Origin: Corynebacterium wankanglinii
GTDB lineage: Bacteria; Actinomycetota; Actinomycetes; Mycobacteriales; Mycobacteriaceae
Length of the DNA: 64,000 nt
Direction of reading: 5' to 3'
Assembly: GCA_014490595.1 (NCBI GenBank)
Contig: CP061031.1
Location: forward strand, 1,736,001 to 1,800,000
Shown: piece after piece, positions 18,340 to 27,683 of the stretch
Numbering within the stretch: position 1 is the first letter of the stretch
Layout of the letters: the number at the start of each line of letters is the position of its first letter
Position numbers and translations under genes: made by a program
The notes under the pieces: model-generated
What the model was told of the DNA's origin: nothing
What the model saw: the letters and a program-made list of their open reading frames with translations, nothing else
Database searches by the model: none

Positions 18340-18843
18340 ACAGCGTACCGGGGGAGTTGATTCATCTCTACAACAAAAACCCGGCCGTATCCCCGACGAC
18401 GGCGAATGGCGTGTGCACGGGCGTAGCTCTGAACAGGACGGTGGTGCCGGGCGTGCCCGTAATCGCGCCACCCGGGCTGGCGTAACTGCCGGGCGTGAGT
18501 ATTGCGACCCGCGCTACACCGTCGATGGCTACTCCAAGATGGTGCACTCGGAGATTATGCCCGACGAGAAGTAAAACACCGCGGCTCGGTTTATGAAGCA
18601 CGCCTGCGAGTTCTTTCCCTCCCGGGGCAAGCGGCCGCACACCGACAGCGCGGTCGAGCGGTCCAACAGCACGCCCATACAGGAGTAGACATACCTACCC
18701 CCATATGCCAGCAAGCTCGCCCTGCAGGAGACGTTTGCTCATTTCCTTCATGGGTACAACTATCAGCGAACACTCACCCTCATCAACGCCCTCACCTCCG
18801 CACAACGCGTTCACAACGTCACAGGGAAATATAACTACCGGTC
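18340..18843 (+). pseudogene. Decayed IS481-family transposase
   Basis: Fragments in several frames match successive parts of IS481 transposases: GELIHLY, then KPGRIPDDGEWRVHG, RYTVDGYSKMVHSEIMPDEK, KRPHTDSAVERSN and finally FLHGYNYQRTLTL with SAQRVHNVTGKYN. The order and strand are consistent, but frameshifts and deletions have destroyed the gene. It marks the left part of the 18.1-22.2 kb insertion. The stretch 18117-18340 shows no gene. Confidence 0.85.
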
Positions 18844-18847
18844 GCAC

Positions 18848-21622
18848 CTATTGGAGTCCAGAGTGCGCATGCTCTGCGATGCGAATAAACCGCGATTCAG
18901 CGAGTCGCTTGAGCAGCGCAGTGCGTCTAGGTCCCTCTGAGGGGGATGCAAGTGCGGTGTTTAAAAGAACCACCTGGCAATCTACAGAATGGGAGTCTAG
19001 TGACTCGTTGATAATTTCCCACAGGTCATCTGTCTCCCCAGTTGAAGACCCTATCCAGCGTTGGGCTACCAGCGAAAGAGCGAGAGCACTTATTTCTGAA
19101 ATTTCATGCTCCGTGAATAACGCTAATGACCAATTGTCAATCGTTTGGTGAAAATCTGCGACACGTAGTCCAGCGACAATCTCGAAGCGATTGCCAGTCA
19201 ACAGCTTTAATTGTTCTAGTGATGAAAATTCGTTCGCATTGAGTTTGAAAAACAGCTCAAGCGCATTGGCACGAATCTCCTCCTGGATTTGCCCCTGTAC
19301 GAAGAAGGAGTCGAGAGCTTTATGCGACCACGATAAAGCAACAGCGCTCAGCGGGTCGACCAGATTGCGAGGAATCTCACCTGCGTGCTGTGCTAAAAAC
19401 CTTAACGCTCGTCTTGTTTCTTCTGCTCGCACGAAATGTGGTCTGAGAAAAGATATAATTTCGCCCCAACATGATGCTTCAGGAAAAATCAGTGAAAGGC
19501 GGGCGAGTTCCACAATTGGGGAATAACTTCGTCCGAACGAGGCACCCCTCTCGCTGCTTTTGATGTCGTCCTCAACGACTTTTCTTAACTCCTCGATGAC
19601 GGAAGCAAAATGAGTTCTAGGAAGAGCGCGATCCAGGCCAAAGTTGAGATAGGCTCTAATACTTCCTGCCTCAATTTGCCCCGTTAGCTCAGCGAAGAGT
19701 TCGGTGTTGTGCCTTGGGAAAACTTGGTCGATGACGCTCCTAAGGGTGTCACCGCAGTTTTTCCGTGAGTCCACGATCTGCTCAATTTGGCCGGTTTTCC
19801 AATGGGATGGATTGATCATTAGAAACCAAGAGGAGTAGTGGGATGACAAACTTTCGTCACCGAGGGGCAGCACCTTGATGAGATGCTCGCGGATTGCGCT
19901 TTGCACTTCGCGATCTGCAACTGGGTAGAGATCGGCCAAGGTATCAATAAAAGGTAAGTGCGATCCTGCGTAGGTATGGAGCCGTCGGACCGTCGGATAT
20001 TCCTCTCGGATTTCTTGTAACAGCCAGGAGGCAAGTCGAGAAGCCTCTTCGGTAGATAGATAATCCGCAGTTAGCTTCACTACCTCAAGGTCAGTCCGAA
20101 TGTTTGAAAAGGTGGCGGCGTCGGGCCCGATCTGCTTCACGTAGTCAAGAACTGGATCAATCGCCCCTTTACGAATCGAGTGTTTGACAAAGAGCTTCAA
20201 TTCCTGACTAGGAAGACATTGAAGCGCCCTCGATGTAGTCGACGGGTCTAGAATCCCATCCTGATAGCTGCACAACAGGTGGAAGGTCAGCATCTGAGTC
20301 GTGTGCCGCCATCTCGAGGCATTCCCCGAGAGTACTGATACCAAACTTGCCGCTCGAAGACTGACGTAGCCTGCATCATTTTTTCCCAATCTTATAGATC
20401 TGTCTTGGAGGAGCTCGCGAGCGGAATTGGTAAGGCTCGCCGATAAGCCTTTATTTTCGAGCTGATCCATCCATAGGTTCGACTGATTGTCTAAACCATT
20501 GAGAGAGGCTTGCAGTGAGTCGCCAGTTTGCCTCGCGAAACGAATTGCAAGAAGGCTGCTGATCGTGCTTGATCGAAGAGATCCGCCCGTCGGATCATTT
20601 CGAAGCAACGCAGACAATGAGAGGGCGTGTTCTAATGTTATTTCAGCCTCCTCTACCTTGCCAACGTCACGCAGTGCCCAGGACAAACAAACGCTGAGCC
20701 AAGCGAAATCTCCGTCAGAAAACTTACGAGGAGAATGGATCGCGTTGCTTAGGACTTTTCTGGCATCTTCGGCTTTTCCTAATTCCAAATAGTATGAGGC
20801 ATTGCATACAACCCACGCTACATATTCATGGTTCGAGTAGAGAAAGTCACGTTGAGCTCTTCCGCTACCGAACTTGCCTCCGCTAAACCAACTCAATAAG
20901 AGGGCATAAATCTCGGATAAAGCGGAGTCTGGTTCGTGCTTATCAGGGAAGAGCCAGCCCTGTCCCTTGTGGCCGTATCGCGCGATGAGACTGGTTCTTC
21001 CTGAGAGAACGCATGCAATGGCTTCCAAATAATCTTTCGGGCCGCGACCTTCGTTGGGGTGTGGTGCTATAAGCCGAGGGGTGAGAAATGCGGCGCGCAA
21101 CTGGTTTTCTGAAGAGAGTCGCTCGCGGCCTCCCCACACTGTGCCTTCCCAACTTCCTTTCCGATTCCCGGAGAGAGCGTATTTGAATAGGCGATCCCTC
21201 GACTCTTCCCCCAGAAGGTTCTCTTCTGGAACGAAAATCCTCCAATTTTTGCCCGCTGAAATCGTAGTTTCAGGGGAGATCGATTGCCAGTATCCCTCTT
21301 CTTTCTCGTGATCGATCAGCAGCAAAATATGGGGGCAATCGTGTTCAACCCAGTAATCTCTATGAGTGGCATCTATCGAGTAGTACCAGCCTTGTTGGCC
21401 TTCGAGAATCGCGCGACGCTTGAATGCATGGGGCCCAGTCTTTGTTTGAACGCCCAAAAGGGCGCCGGTTTCGTTTCTGTCCGGATCTCTGACTTGAACG
21501 AAGAAATCGGTTCCCACATCGTGTTGAGCAACTGGCACCGGGCCCCACCCCAGCCGCTCAAACTTGTATTGTGTTAAGGATTGGCCAGTTGCGCCGAGTT
21601 GGTTCGTTTCTGATTGTTTCAT
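18848..21622 (-). CDS. DUF4365 (PD-(D/E)xK-like) protein with long helical-repeat region
   Basis: This 924-residue protein starts with a DUF4365-type domain. GATGQSLTQYKFERLGW is followed by a nuclease-like core in GTDFFVQVRD (Asp39) and GVQTKTG (Gln59-x-Lys61), the D...QxK pattern of restriction-type nucleases. Residues from about 190 to the end are almost entirely alpha-helical, with TPR/HEAT-like pairs (YVAWVVCNASYYLELGKAED, FAWLSVCLSWALRDVGKVEEAE). There is no Walker motif. Composition is clearly lower in GC than neighbouring genes. It lies alone in an insertion beside transposase remnants. A defence nuclease with a sensing scaffold is plausible but unproven. Confidence 0.75.
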   Translation of the reverse strand: MKQSETNQLGATGQSLTQYKFERLGWGPVPVAQHDVGTDFFVQVRDPDRNETGALLGVQTKTGPHAFKRRAILEGQQGWYYSIDATHRDYWVEHDCPHILLLIDHEKEEGYWQSISPETTISAGKNWRIFVPEENLLGEESRDRLFKYALSGNRKGSWEGTVWGGRERLSSENQLRAAFLTPRLIAPHPNEGRGPKDYLEAIACVLSGRTSLIARYGHKGQGWLFPDKHEPDSALSEIYALLLSWFSGGKFGSGRAQRDFLYSNHEYVAWVVCNASYYLELGKAEDARKVLSNAIHSPRKFSDGDFAWLSVCLSWALRDVGKVEEAEITLEHALSLSALLRNDPTGGSLRSSTISSLLAIRFARQTGDSLQASLNGLDNQSNLWMDQLENKGLSASLTNSARELLQDRSIRLGKNDAGYVSLRAASLVSVLSGNASRWRHTTQMLTFHLLCSYQDGILDPSTTSRALQCLPSQELKLFVKHSIRKGAIDPVLDYVKQIGPDAATFSNIRTDLEVVKLTADYLSTEEASRLASWLLQEIREEYPTVRRLHTYAGSHLPFIDTLADLYPVADREVQSAIREHLIKVLPLGDESLSSHYSSWFLMINPSHWKTGQIEQIVDSRKNCGDTLRSVIDQVFPRHNTELFAELTGQIEAGSIRAYLNFGLDRALPRTHFASVIEELRKVVEDDIKSSERGASFGRSYSPIVELARLSLIFPEASCWGEIISFLRPHFVRAEETRRALRFLAQHAGEIPRNLVDPLSAVALSWSHKALDSFFVQGQIQEEIRANALELFFKLNANEFSSLEQLKLLTGNRFEIVAGLRVADFHQTIDNWSLALFTEHEISEISALALSLVAQRWIGSSTGETDDLWEIINESLDSHSVDCQVVLLNTALASPSEGPRRTALLKRLAESRFIRIAEHAHSGLQ

Positions 21623-21954
21623 CGGGTTCTCTAATTAGGTTTTTGAATCAATTTTTCGGTGTCGCGGGCATTGGGAGAGTACTTCGGGGATGCATCAGGG
21701 GCTTGTGAGTCTTCTTCGGATCCTATTCCGCTGGGGTTTATTGCAACAGAAGGCACTTCCGGCGGCTGCTATTTAGCCTAAGCTTATTCTGGCTCGGGAG
21801 CTGAAATATGGCGCTTTGATCCGGTGGAGTACCCCGCTGCCGAGAGCGGCTTATTGGTAGGGGTGTTGCGGAACGGTGGTAGGGCTGGATTCGGACTAGC
21901 CGGTAGGGCCGGGCAGCTGGCCTTGTCGGGACCAGTGGGATCCGCCGGCGCACT
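21623..21954. other. Gene-free stretch upstream of the DUF4365 gene
   Basis: No supported gene is seen. It presumably contains the promoter of the DUF4365 gene and the degraded interior of an IS256-type element; only the C-terminal transposase codons after about 21955 are recognisable. Confidence 0.4.
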
Positions 21955-22246
21955 AATGTTGTCGGCATCTTCCCTCACCGCGATCCTGTGATTCGCTCAG
22001 TCGGGGCCGTCCTTGCTGAGCAGCATGATAAGTGGATTCAGCAGAAACGCTACATGTCGTTGACACGCCTAGAGCAAACCAAGGCGTTGATCACAGCCAA
22101 ACTCATCGACGCCGACACCACCACCCGGCAGGCAAGGAGATTGCAACGTAATGACCAACCACACCCAGGCCCGTGCCGGACCGATCCCTGCTAACAGATC
22201 ACTGACGATTCGAAAGAACTCATACACCACTTACGCGGACTTAACC
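21955..22246 (+). pseudogene. IS256-family transposase, C-terminal remnant (copy 1)
   Basis: The segment translates as [32 protein letters not shown] and then [18 protein letters not shown], the C-terminal end of IS256/Mutator transposases, followed by the IS end. The last 176 bases are repeated at 30447-30624. The upstream part of the gene is missing. Confidence 0.7.
22071..22246 (+). repeat. IS256 end repeat, copy 1
   Basis: About 95% identical and in the same orientation as 30447-30624. The two copies flank 8.2 kb that includes tRNA-Asn, the HTH/PIN pair, the cyclodeaminase pseudogenes, the OLD-type gene and the ABC pseudogenes. Confidence 0.8.
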
Positions 22247-22382
22247 GTGGCAGGCGCAATGACGGCGTAGGTGGTGGTGACGGCGGCGGCGACGCCGAGT
22301 GCAAGCATCGGTTTCTTCATGCCCGCCGCTTTTATCGCGTCATCCCCGTCACTTCGAGGGGAATAACGCAATTCCCCACACC
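22247..22382 (+). repeat. Flanking duplication, right copy (DUF4365 insertion)
   Basis: Second copy of 17985-18116. It abuts the IS256 end at 22246 exactly and contains the 3' end of the small membrane-protein gene plus a fragment of the 5' end of the secreted-protein gene. Confidence 0.85.
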
Positions 22383-22612
22383 CCGAGCGCGACAGCAGCG
22401 GCAATCAAAACCCGCCACAGCACCCCACCCGGCCGCGAGAACCACTTGTCCGCAACCAGCCAGACCACAGACGGCAGCACCAGCGCCAGACCCAAAAACG
22501 TCAACGCCCGCCAATCCGCCAGCCGGTTCGCCGTAATCATGCACACCACACCGAACCCGATCAGCCCCGCTGCGAGCGCGTGCGGACGAACACCACCAAT
22601 CGGAATTAACAT
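22349..22612 (-). CDS. Small membrane protein
   Basis: This 87-residue protein is almost all hydrophobic, with three predicted helices (ALAAGLIGFGVVCMIT, ALTFLGLALVLPSVVWLV, VLIAAAVALGVWGIALF). No family is recognised. Its last codons fall inside the flanking duplication, so before the insertion this gene lay directly upstream of the secreted-protein gene now at 17420-18055. Confidence 0.6.
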   Translation of the reverse strand: MLIPIGGVRPHALAAGLIGFGVVCMITANRLADWRALTFLGLALVLPSVVWLVADKWFSRPGGVLWRVLIAAAVALGVWGIALFPSK

Positions 22613-22746
22613 GCCCGAAATCCTACCTCACAACTCGGCCACAAAACCACCGCCGAAAACCAGGTCTAACCTGGCGATTTGTGCATTGCGAACAACCCAC
22701 GCCATATTTACATCTCGTTGCACAGCGAACAGCAACGCAACGATAT

Positions 22747-22819
22747 TCCTCCATAGCTCAGTTGGCAGAGCATTCGACTGTTAATCGAAGGGTCACTGGT
22801 TCGAGCCCAGTTGGAGGAG
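22747..22819 (+). tRNA. tRNA-Asn (GTT)
   Basis: The 73-base cloverleaf has acceptor stem TCCTCCA/TGGAGGA, anticodon loop CTGTTAA with anticodon GTT, T-arm GGTTCGAGCC and discriminator G. CCA is not encoded. An identical gene lies inverted at 44616-44688. Confidence 0.97.
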
Positions 22820-22829
22820 CAAAACGGAG

Positions 22830-22849
22830 AAGCCCGAAAGGGCTTTTTT
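22830..22849 (+). terminator. Terminator of tRNA-Asn
   Basis: AAGCCC-GAAA-GGGCTTTTTT directly behind the tRNA. Confidence 0.85.
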
Positions 22850-22964
22850 CGCATTTCCACCCCCTCGTTTCCACTCCCCGAATAGAGGCAAACCCGATTC
22901 AGCCCCATTACACTTACAAGTGAAACCCAATACGCTTCAATCTCCACGGTAAATGGAGGCTCAA

Positions 22965-23405
22965 ATGACTGCCACGCTACCTTCCTCAAGCACCATTGTT
23001 CTGAGCGCTGAAGACACGGCTGCCTTCGAAGCCCTGCGGATGCCCGAGGACGCTGACATCGCAGTTCTCGACAAGAATGGCAACCAAGTTGACCTCCCCA
23101 AGCGTGTGCAGACAACCGTACTTGCAGCGATCAAAGCTCTCACGGAGTCTGGCGATGTCGCGATCACCCGAATGCCGGAACAGCTGACAAGCACTTCTGC
23201 TGCGGACGTGCTGGGAATCTCGCGACCGACCTTGATGAAGTGGGCAAGGGCCGGCAAGATCGAAAGCTTCAAGGTCGGAACACATACCCGTTTTCACCGA
23301 AACGACGTGCTTTCCCTCAAGAGCCAATTAGCAAAGGAGCAGGATGAGGCGCTCGAAAGACTTCGGTCATTTGAACTTGAATCGTTCGGCCCACTAGCCG
23401 ATTAG
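22965..23405 (+). CDS. Excisionase-type HTH antitoxin
   Basis: This 146-residue DNA-binding protein has a MerR/excisionase-type helix-turn-helix at about 80-125 (LTSTSAADVLGISRPTLMKW, then KIESFKVGTHTRFHRNDVL). Such proteins are the usual partners of downstream PIN toxins in actinobacteria and repress their own operon. The start at ATG 22965 has GGAGG seven bases upstream; ATG 22953 is an alternative. The cognate PIN gene follows after 36 bases but carries a stop codon. Confidence 0.85.
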   Translation: MTATLPSSSTIVLSAEDTAAFEALRMPEDADIAVLDKNGNQVDLPKRVQTTVLAAIKALTESGDVAITRMPEQLTSTSAADVLGISRPTLMKWARAGKIESFKVGTHTRFHRNDVLSLKSQLAKEQDEALERLRSFELESFGPLAD

Positions 23406-23441
23406 CCTCGCTGGTGCCGTTCACTACCTAAGGTCGTAGTC

Positions 23442-23924
23442 GTGACACAACGGGTGCTCATCGATGCCAATGTCTTGGCCAGTCGGATTCTGACAGACTG
23501 GCTCTTTCATTTGCGCAACTGCACCCGTGGCATGTTTTCGATCCTATAGAGCCGCGACATCCAATCTGAGACGACACGCACCATGCGTAAGAAACATCCC
23601 GAGTGGTCGGGGTCCGCGATCGAGCGTCGATTCCAAATGATAGAAGCTCTTATCGACGACACGGTTGTCGCACCAGATGGCGACTACGACTTCAGCGGAA
23701 CTGATTCGGGGGATTTCCACGTTCATGCGGCTGCAGTGGCGGGGAACGTGCACTACATCCTCACCGATAACCGGCCTGTCCATTTCACCTCGCGCCCCGA
23801 CGAGGAACAATACGAAATCATCAAAAGCGACGATTTCTTCAATCTCGTCGCCGATTCCAACCAACCAGGATTCATCGACGCGGTCGCGGGCCAATTTGAG
23901 TATTACTCGCAGCGGGCGTCGTAA
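23442..23924 (+). pseudogene. PIN-domain toxin interrupted by an amber stop
   Basis: The GTG 23442 start gives TQRVLIDANVLASR, the PIN N-terminus. At 23547-23549 a TAG interrupts MFSIL-stop-SRDIQSETTR, where a tryptophan (TGG) is expected. The frame then continues through the middle (HPEWSGSAIERRFQMIEAL) and the acidic core (HVHAAAVAGNVHYILTDN) to the stop at 23924. The 160-residue protein is otherwise complete. The toxin should be inactive unless the stop is suppressed, while its HTH antitoxin is intact. Confidence 0.8.
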
Positions 23925-24009
23925 AAGACCCGCTCCATGTCGCATTGCACCGCGCAGGGTGCCCCAACTTCGCAAAGCGGGTAAAGCTGGCGTTGCGACA
24001 GATTGCCCT

Positions 24010-24549
24010 TCAGCAGTAGCTGCCCACCCGCCGCGCCGGATCCAGCGCCACCTCCCTGCGCATAACCTCCGCCATCGTCACCACGTCATCGCACGCAAAC
24101 GCCCCCTTCTCCACCGAAATCGCCACATCACCGGCCGCCCGCCGCGCAGCCCCACATCCTCCACAATCACCTGTGCACCGCGCAGCACATCCTCATGCAA
24201 CTCTCGCGTGTCTACCGTGTGCGCCCCCACCGCAAGCACAGTCGCATCAGGACGCAATTGCCTATCGACGACCACAGGTTCCCCCGCACTCGTCGCCACC
24301 ACAACCAACCCGGCACGCCCCAACACCTCATCGGCCGCAGCACTCCCCGCCCGGGGCCCACGGATGCGGCAAATCCGCCTGCACGCTCCGCGAGATAAAC
24401 GTCACCGACACCTCCCGCACCCCCTCCAACACATCCATAACCGTGCGCCCATGCGCCCGCCCCTGCACACCCGCGCCGACGATGACGCCCTCCAACGGTT
24501 CACTCGACACGCGCAACCGGACTCGACCGCTGGAAGGGGCTGGGCGCAT
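24010..24549 (-). pseudogene. Ornithine cyclodeaminase/mu-crystallin family gene fragment
   Basis: Two frames match adjacent parts of the intact-looking paralogue next door: VIVGAGVQGRAHGRTVMDVL with VSVTFISRSVQADLPHPW, then LVVVATSAGEP, LAVGAHTVDTRELHEDVLRG and IVEDV. These cover the NAD-binding half only. A frameshift near 24330 separates them, and the N-terminal catalytic part is absent. It is a diverged paralogue and not a recent duplicate. Confidence 0.65.
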
Positions 24550-24673
24550 TGGGGTTCTGGGGAGCAGTCGGGAACGGCTGACTGGTCATCGATCCTCATC
24601 TCGGGCAGGCTGGGAGTAACCCCTGAAAATCATCGCAACTTCCGGGGCGCGACAAGTGGGTACGTAGCCCCCG

Positions 24674-25579
24674 TCAGGCGCAATCCACCGCGTCGGCCAC
24701 CACAAGGTCCTCCCACGGCATGCCGACGGTCTTGAACACGATCGGCCGGTCTCGCTCGAGCTCGACGGACCCAGTCACCACGTCTTTCATGGGGATCAGG
24801 TCCTAGCGCGCCAGCGCGCCTTCGGCAATGGCCAGGGTGACGTCGCCGGCCTCGCGCAGCGCCGCGTCCACGTCCTCGACCATGACGTGCGACGCGCCCA
24901 TCAGGTCGGAGCCGAGCTCGCGGGCGTCGGTGGTGTGAGAGCCAACGGCGATGATGAGGGCGTCGGGGCGGACGTCGGCTAGCGAAAGAATCGGCCCGCG
25001 CGCGGTCGTGGCGCAGACGACGAGATCCGCGGCCGCCACCGCCTCACGAGCCTCGGTCGACCCCGCCGCGAGCCAAGGATACCCCAGGTCCCGCGGCTCG
25101 CTGCGGCCGACAAAGCTTATCGACGCCTCCCCCGCCCCCACCACGGATTCCACCGTCGCGGCGTGCCCGCGCCCCTGCGCCCCGGTGCCGAAGATGACCA
25201 CCTTCAGCGGCCCGGCGGTACCCGTGAGGAAGTCCCGCACCCCGGCGATGGAGACGGCGGGGGTGCGCAGGGTGGTCAGGGCGGTGCCGTCGAGAAGCGA
25301 AAAGGGCGTGAGCGTAGTGCTGTCGATGAGCAGGTACTGGCCCTGGATTAGCGGGAGGGTGGGGTTGTGGTCCTCCGGCTGGATCGCCAAGATTTTCACG
25401 CCGCTGACGCGCGACAGCGACGCCGGCAGGATGTGCATCTCCCCACGGTGCAGCGGCGCCTTCGTGCGGGGAAGGTCAGTGGCCGGGTCGAAGCCGTCCC
25501 GCAGCGCCTGACGGAGGGCGTCGACGGCATTGGCGGGGCTCAGGCGGGCGAGGACTTCGTCGTGGGTGAAGATGCGCAT
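24674..25579 (-). pseudogene. Ornithine cyclodeaminase/alanine dehydrogenase-like protein with amber stop
   Basis: This is a protein of the ornithine cyclodeaminase/mu-crystallin family, NAD(P)-dependent imino-acid enzymes. From ATG 25579 (MRIFTHDEVLARLSP) it has KAPLHRGEMHILPA in the substrate region, the Rossmann motif VVIFGTGAQGRGHA at about 130 and VGSHTTDARELGSDL. TAG at 24803-24805 stops translation after EGALAR, exactly where homologues read on. The frame continues DLIPMKDVVTGSVELERDRP to TGA 24674, so the lesion is probably GAG to TAG. The truncated 258-residue product lacks only about 42 C-terminal residues. Confidence 0.8.
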
Positions 25580-25755
25580 GGGGCTGAGGGTACGTCGGCA
25601 AGAAAATCGGCATGCGCCCTTACCGATTTACCGATAGACGGCAAACTGTCCATTTATTTATAAATAAAACTTACTCAGATTGCCAGCCCAGTTACCTTAA
25701 TTGTGATACGAAATACTTACACATCTTTTCGTTCAACACACCTACGGAGGTAACC

Positions 25756-27381
25756 GTGAACTATCGTTCACAGGTGCGCGACAGTCAGGTTAGGGAGCTT
25801 ACCGATCGCGTCAGCAAAAATAAGTATGAACATTACTTGAAGCGTATGGACCTCAACCGCCTGAGAGGGTTGGAAGACACATCGATTCAATTCGACTTCC
25901 CGGTGACGGCTATCGTAGGCCCTAATGGCTCGGGAAAATCCACCGTGCTTGGCGCAGCTGCGCTAACCTCCACTGCTTTCAAACCCAGTCAATTTTTCGC
26001 CAAAGCTGGCAAGTACGACGAGACCATGCGAAATTGGAGCGTCGAATACGAATTAATAAAGCCTGCGGACACCCGCAGCAAAACCCACCCCCGAGGAAAA
26101 ACTTCCTCGATGACCGCCAGCTACAGGCAGTCTAAATGGAATCGAAACGCAATTAACCGGCCAGCCAAACTGATCGGGATCAGCCGTACTATCCCTGCTG
26201 CGGAAAAGAAGAACCTCAGCAGCTTCCAGCGCAAGGCATTCAAAGCCAAATACGAGAATCCGCTGACCGCCGAGACGCGGCAGGCAGTCGAACGCATTCT
26301 GGGAAAGGACGCGACAGACTACATCAAAGTCTCGAATGACCCGAACAGCTCACAGCCGCTGATCGGTACAGACAAAGCTATTTTCGCTCGCACCCTTAGC
26401 AAGGACTCCAAAATCGGATATTCACAGTTTCACTTTGGAGCCGGCGAAGCATCAATCATCTCAATTGTCGAGGAGATCGAAACGGCCGGAGACGGAGCGC
26501 TCATCTTAATCGAAGAAATCGAAAATGGGCTACACCCCGTCGCCACAAAGAGGCTGGTCGAGTACCTAATTGATGTCGCGCGACGCAAGTCTGCACAAAT
26601 CCTGTTCACCACGCACTCTAATGATGCCCTGGCGCCGCTTCCCTACGATGCTGTGTGGTCTGTAGCGAACGGCAAACTAAGCCAGGGGAGCTTGGATGTC
26701 GCATCTTTGCGAGCACTCACGGGAGAGGATGTTACTTCCTGTGTAGTATTCACCGAGGATGAATTCTCGAAAGCATTAGCGAAAGAAACACTCCGCCGTC
26801 TGCGGATGCAGGATGCTGACGGAAAGTCATACAAGGTGGATATGAATCAAGTCGAAATACACGGAGTCGGAGGCGAGGGCAACGTAATAAAATTCACCGA
26901 AACCTCAAATTCCCGTCCGGATCGTAAGTATCCTGTCCTCGGCCTCCTTGATGGTGACCAAAAGCAATACAAGCGGGAAAACCCGTCGTTGAAGTTCCGC
27001 GACCAGACATTCCGCGCTCTCCGTTACGGGCCCGGGCAACACGGGCCGGAAGAGGAAATCTACAAAGCGGTTCTGGACTCGTTTTCTACCGCAAACACTT
27101 CGGTGAGCTTGCTAACTGTGGCCCTCCTAGGTAACAGCGACGGGCAAAAGTTTGTCCGGGAAAAGGTCGATGAAATTTGGCGCACTAACAGTGAACCACA
27201 CCTCCTTTACAGCAGATTGGGAGAAGTTCTCGGATTCTTGGATGAGGAGCTAGTAACGCATGCGTTCCTCGCTAGGTGGTGCGAGCTCCATCAAGATGAA
27301 AGTGAAGCGATCTGGGAAGGATCTTTTGAAGCGCTCCCGTGGCAGCCTATCGACGAGGAGTACATACCGTCGATGGGCTAG
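25756..27381 (+). CDS. OLD-type ATPase with TOPRIM-like domain, predicted defence nuclease
   Basis: This 541-residue protein has Walker A GPNGSGKS at 55-62, the ABC-like GAGEASIISIVEEIE, Walker B ALILIEEIENGLHP and an H-loop FTTHSND. After the ATPase, CVVFTEDEFSKAL and VLGLLDGDQKQY give the Glu and DxD of a TOPRIM nuclease, as in OLD-family proteins. The start is GTG 25756, with GGAGG eight bases upstream; the longer frame has no ribosome-binding site. It stands alone, divergent from the cyclodeaminase gene. OLD proteins are frequently phage-defence effectors, and some need a partner gene, which is not seen here. Confidence 0.8.
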   Translation: MNYRSQVRDSQVRELTDRVSKNKYEHYLKRMDLNRLRGLEDTSIQFDFPVTAIVGPNGSGKSTVLGAAALTSTAFKPSQFFAKAGKYDETMRNWSVEYELIKPADTRSKTHPRGKTSSMTASYRQSKWNRNAINRPAKLIGISRTIPAAEKKNLSSFQRKAFKAKYENPLTAETRQAVERILGKDATDYIKVSNDPNSSQPLIGTDKAIFARTLSKDSKIGYSQFHFGAGEASIISIVEEIETAGDGALILIEEIENGLHPVATKRLVEYLIDVARRKSAQILFTTHSNDALAPLPYDAVWSVANGKLSQGSLDVASLRALTGEDVTSCVVFTEDEFSKALAKETLRRLRMQDADGKSYKVDMNQVEIHGVGGEGNVIKFTETSNSRPDRKYPVLGLLDGDQKQYKRENPSLKFRDQTFRALRYGPGQHGPEEEIYKAVLDSFSTANTSVSLLTVALLGNSDGQKFVREKVDEIWRTNSEPHLLYSRLGEVLGFLDEELVTHAFLARWCELHQDESEAIWEGSFEALPWQPIDEEYIPSMG

Positions 27382-27683
27382 AGATAGCACGCCGGTTGGG
27401 GACCAGGCGAAGCATCGGCTAAGAGCTCGAGCACAGGGGCAACTTGTTGCTATTAATTCGTTGCACCGCTCCAAGAATCAACCCAGATGTTTCCACCTTG
27501 TTCACGATCTACTTGGCAGCGCCGGCACTTTGAACGCAAAACGGTCTTCCGGTGGAAACCTAATGCTATTTGGGGGGGAGGATACTAGGCCAGTTCTCCC
27601 CCCCCCTTTCCAGACTGCCTGACCATCAGCGAAAAATCGACGAGCACTTCGCAGCAATACGAAGTCATCTCCTATACTGCCCC
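27382..27683. other. Gene-free stretch with G-run/C-run hairpin
   Basis: No gene is seen. At 27572-27606 seven G and nine C flank a short loop (GGGGGGGAG ... CTCCCCCCC), a strong hairpin probably ending transcription of the OLD-type gene. Confidence 0.4.

Noticed and set aside
27572-27606. G-run and C-run considered as a phase-variable tract
   Set aside because: Not inside a gene; simply a strong hairpin after the OLD-type gene.
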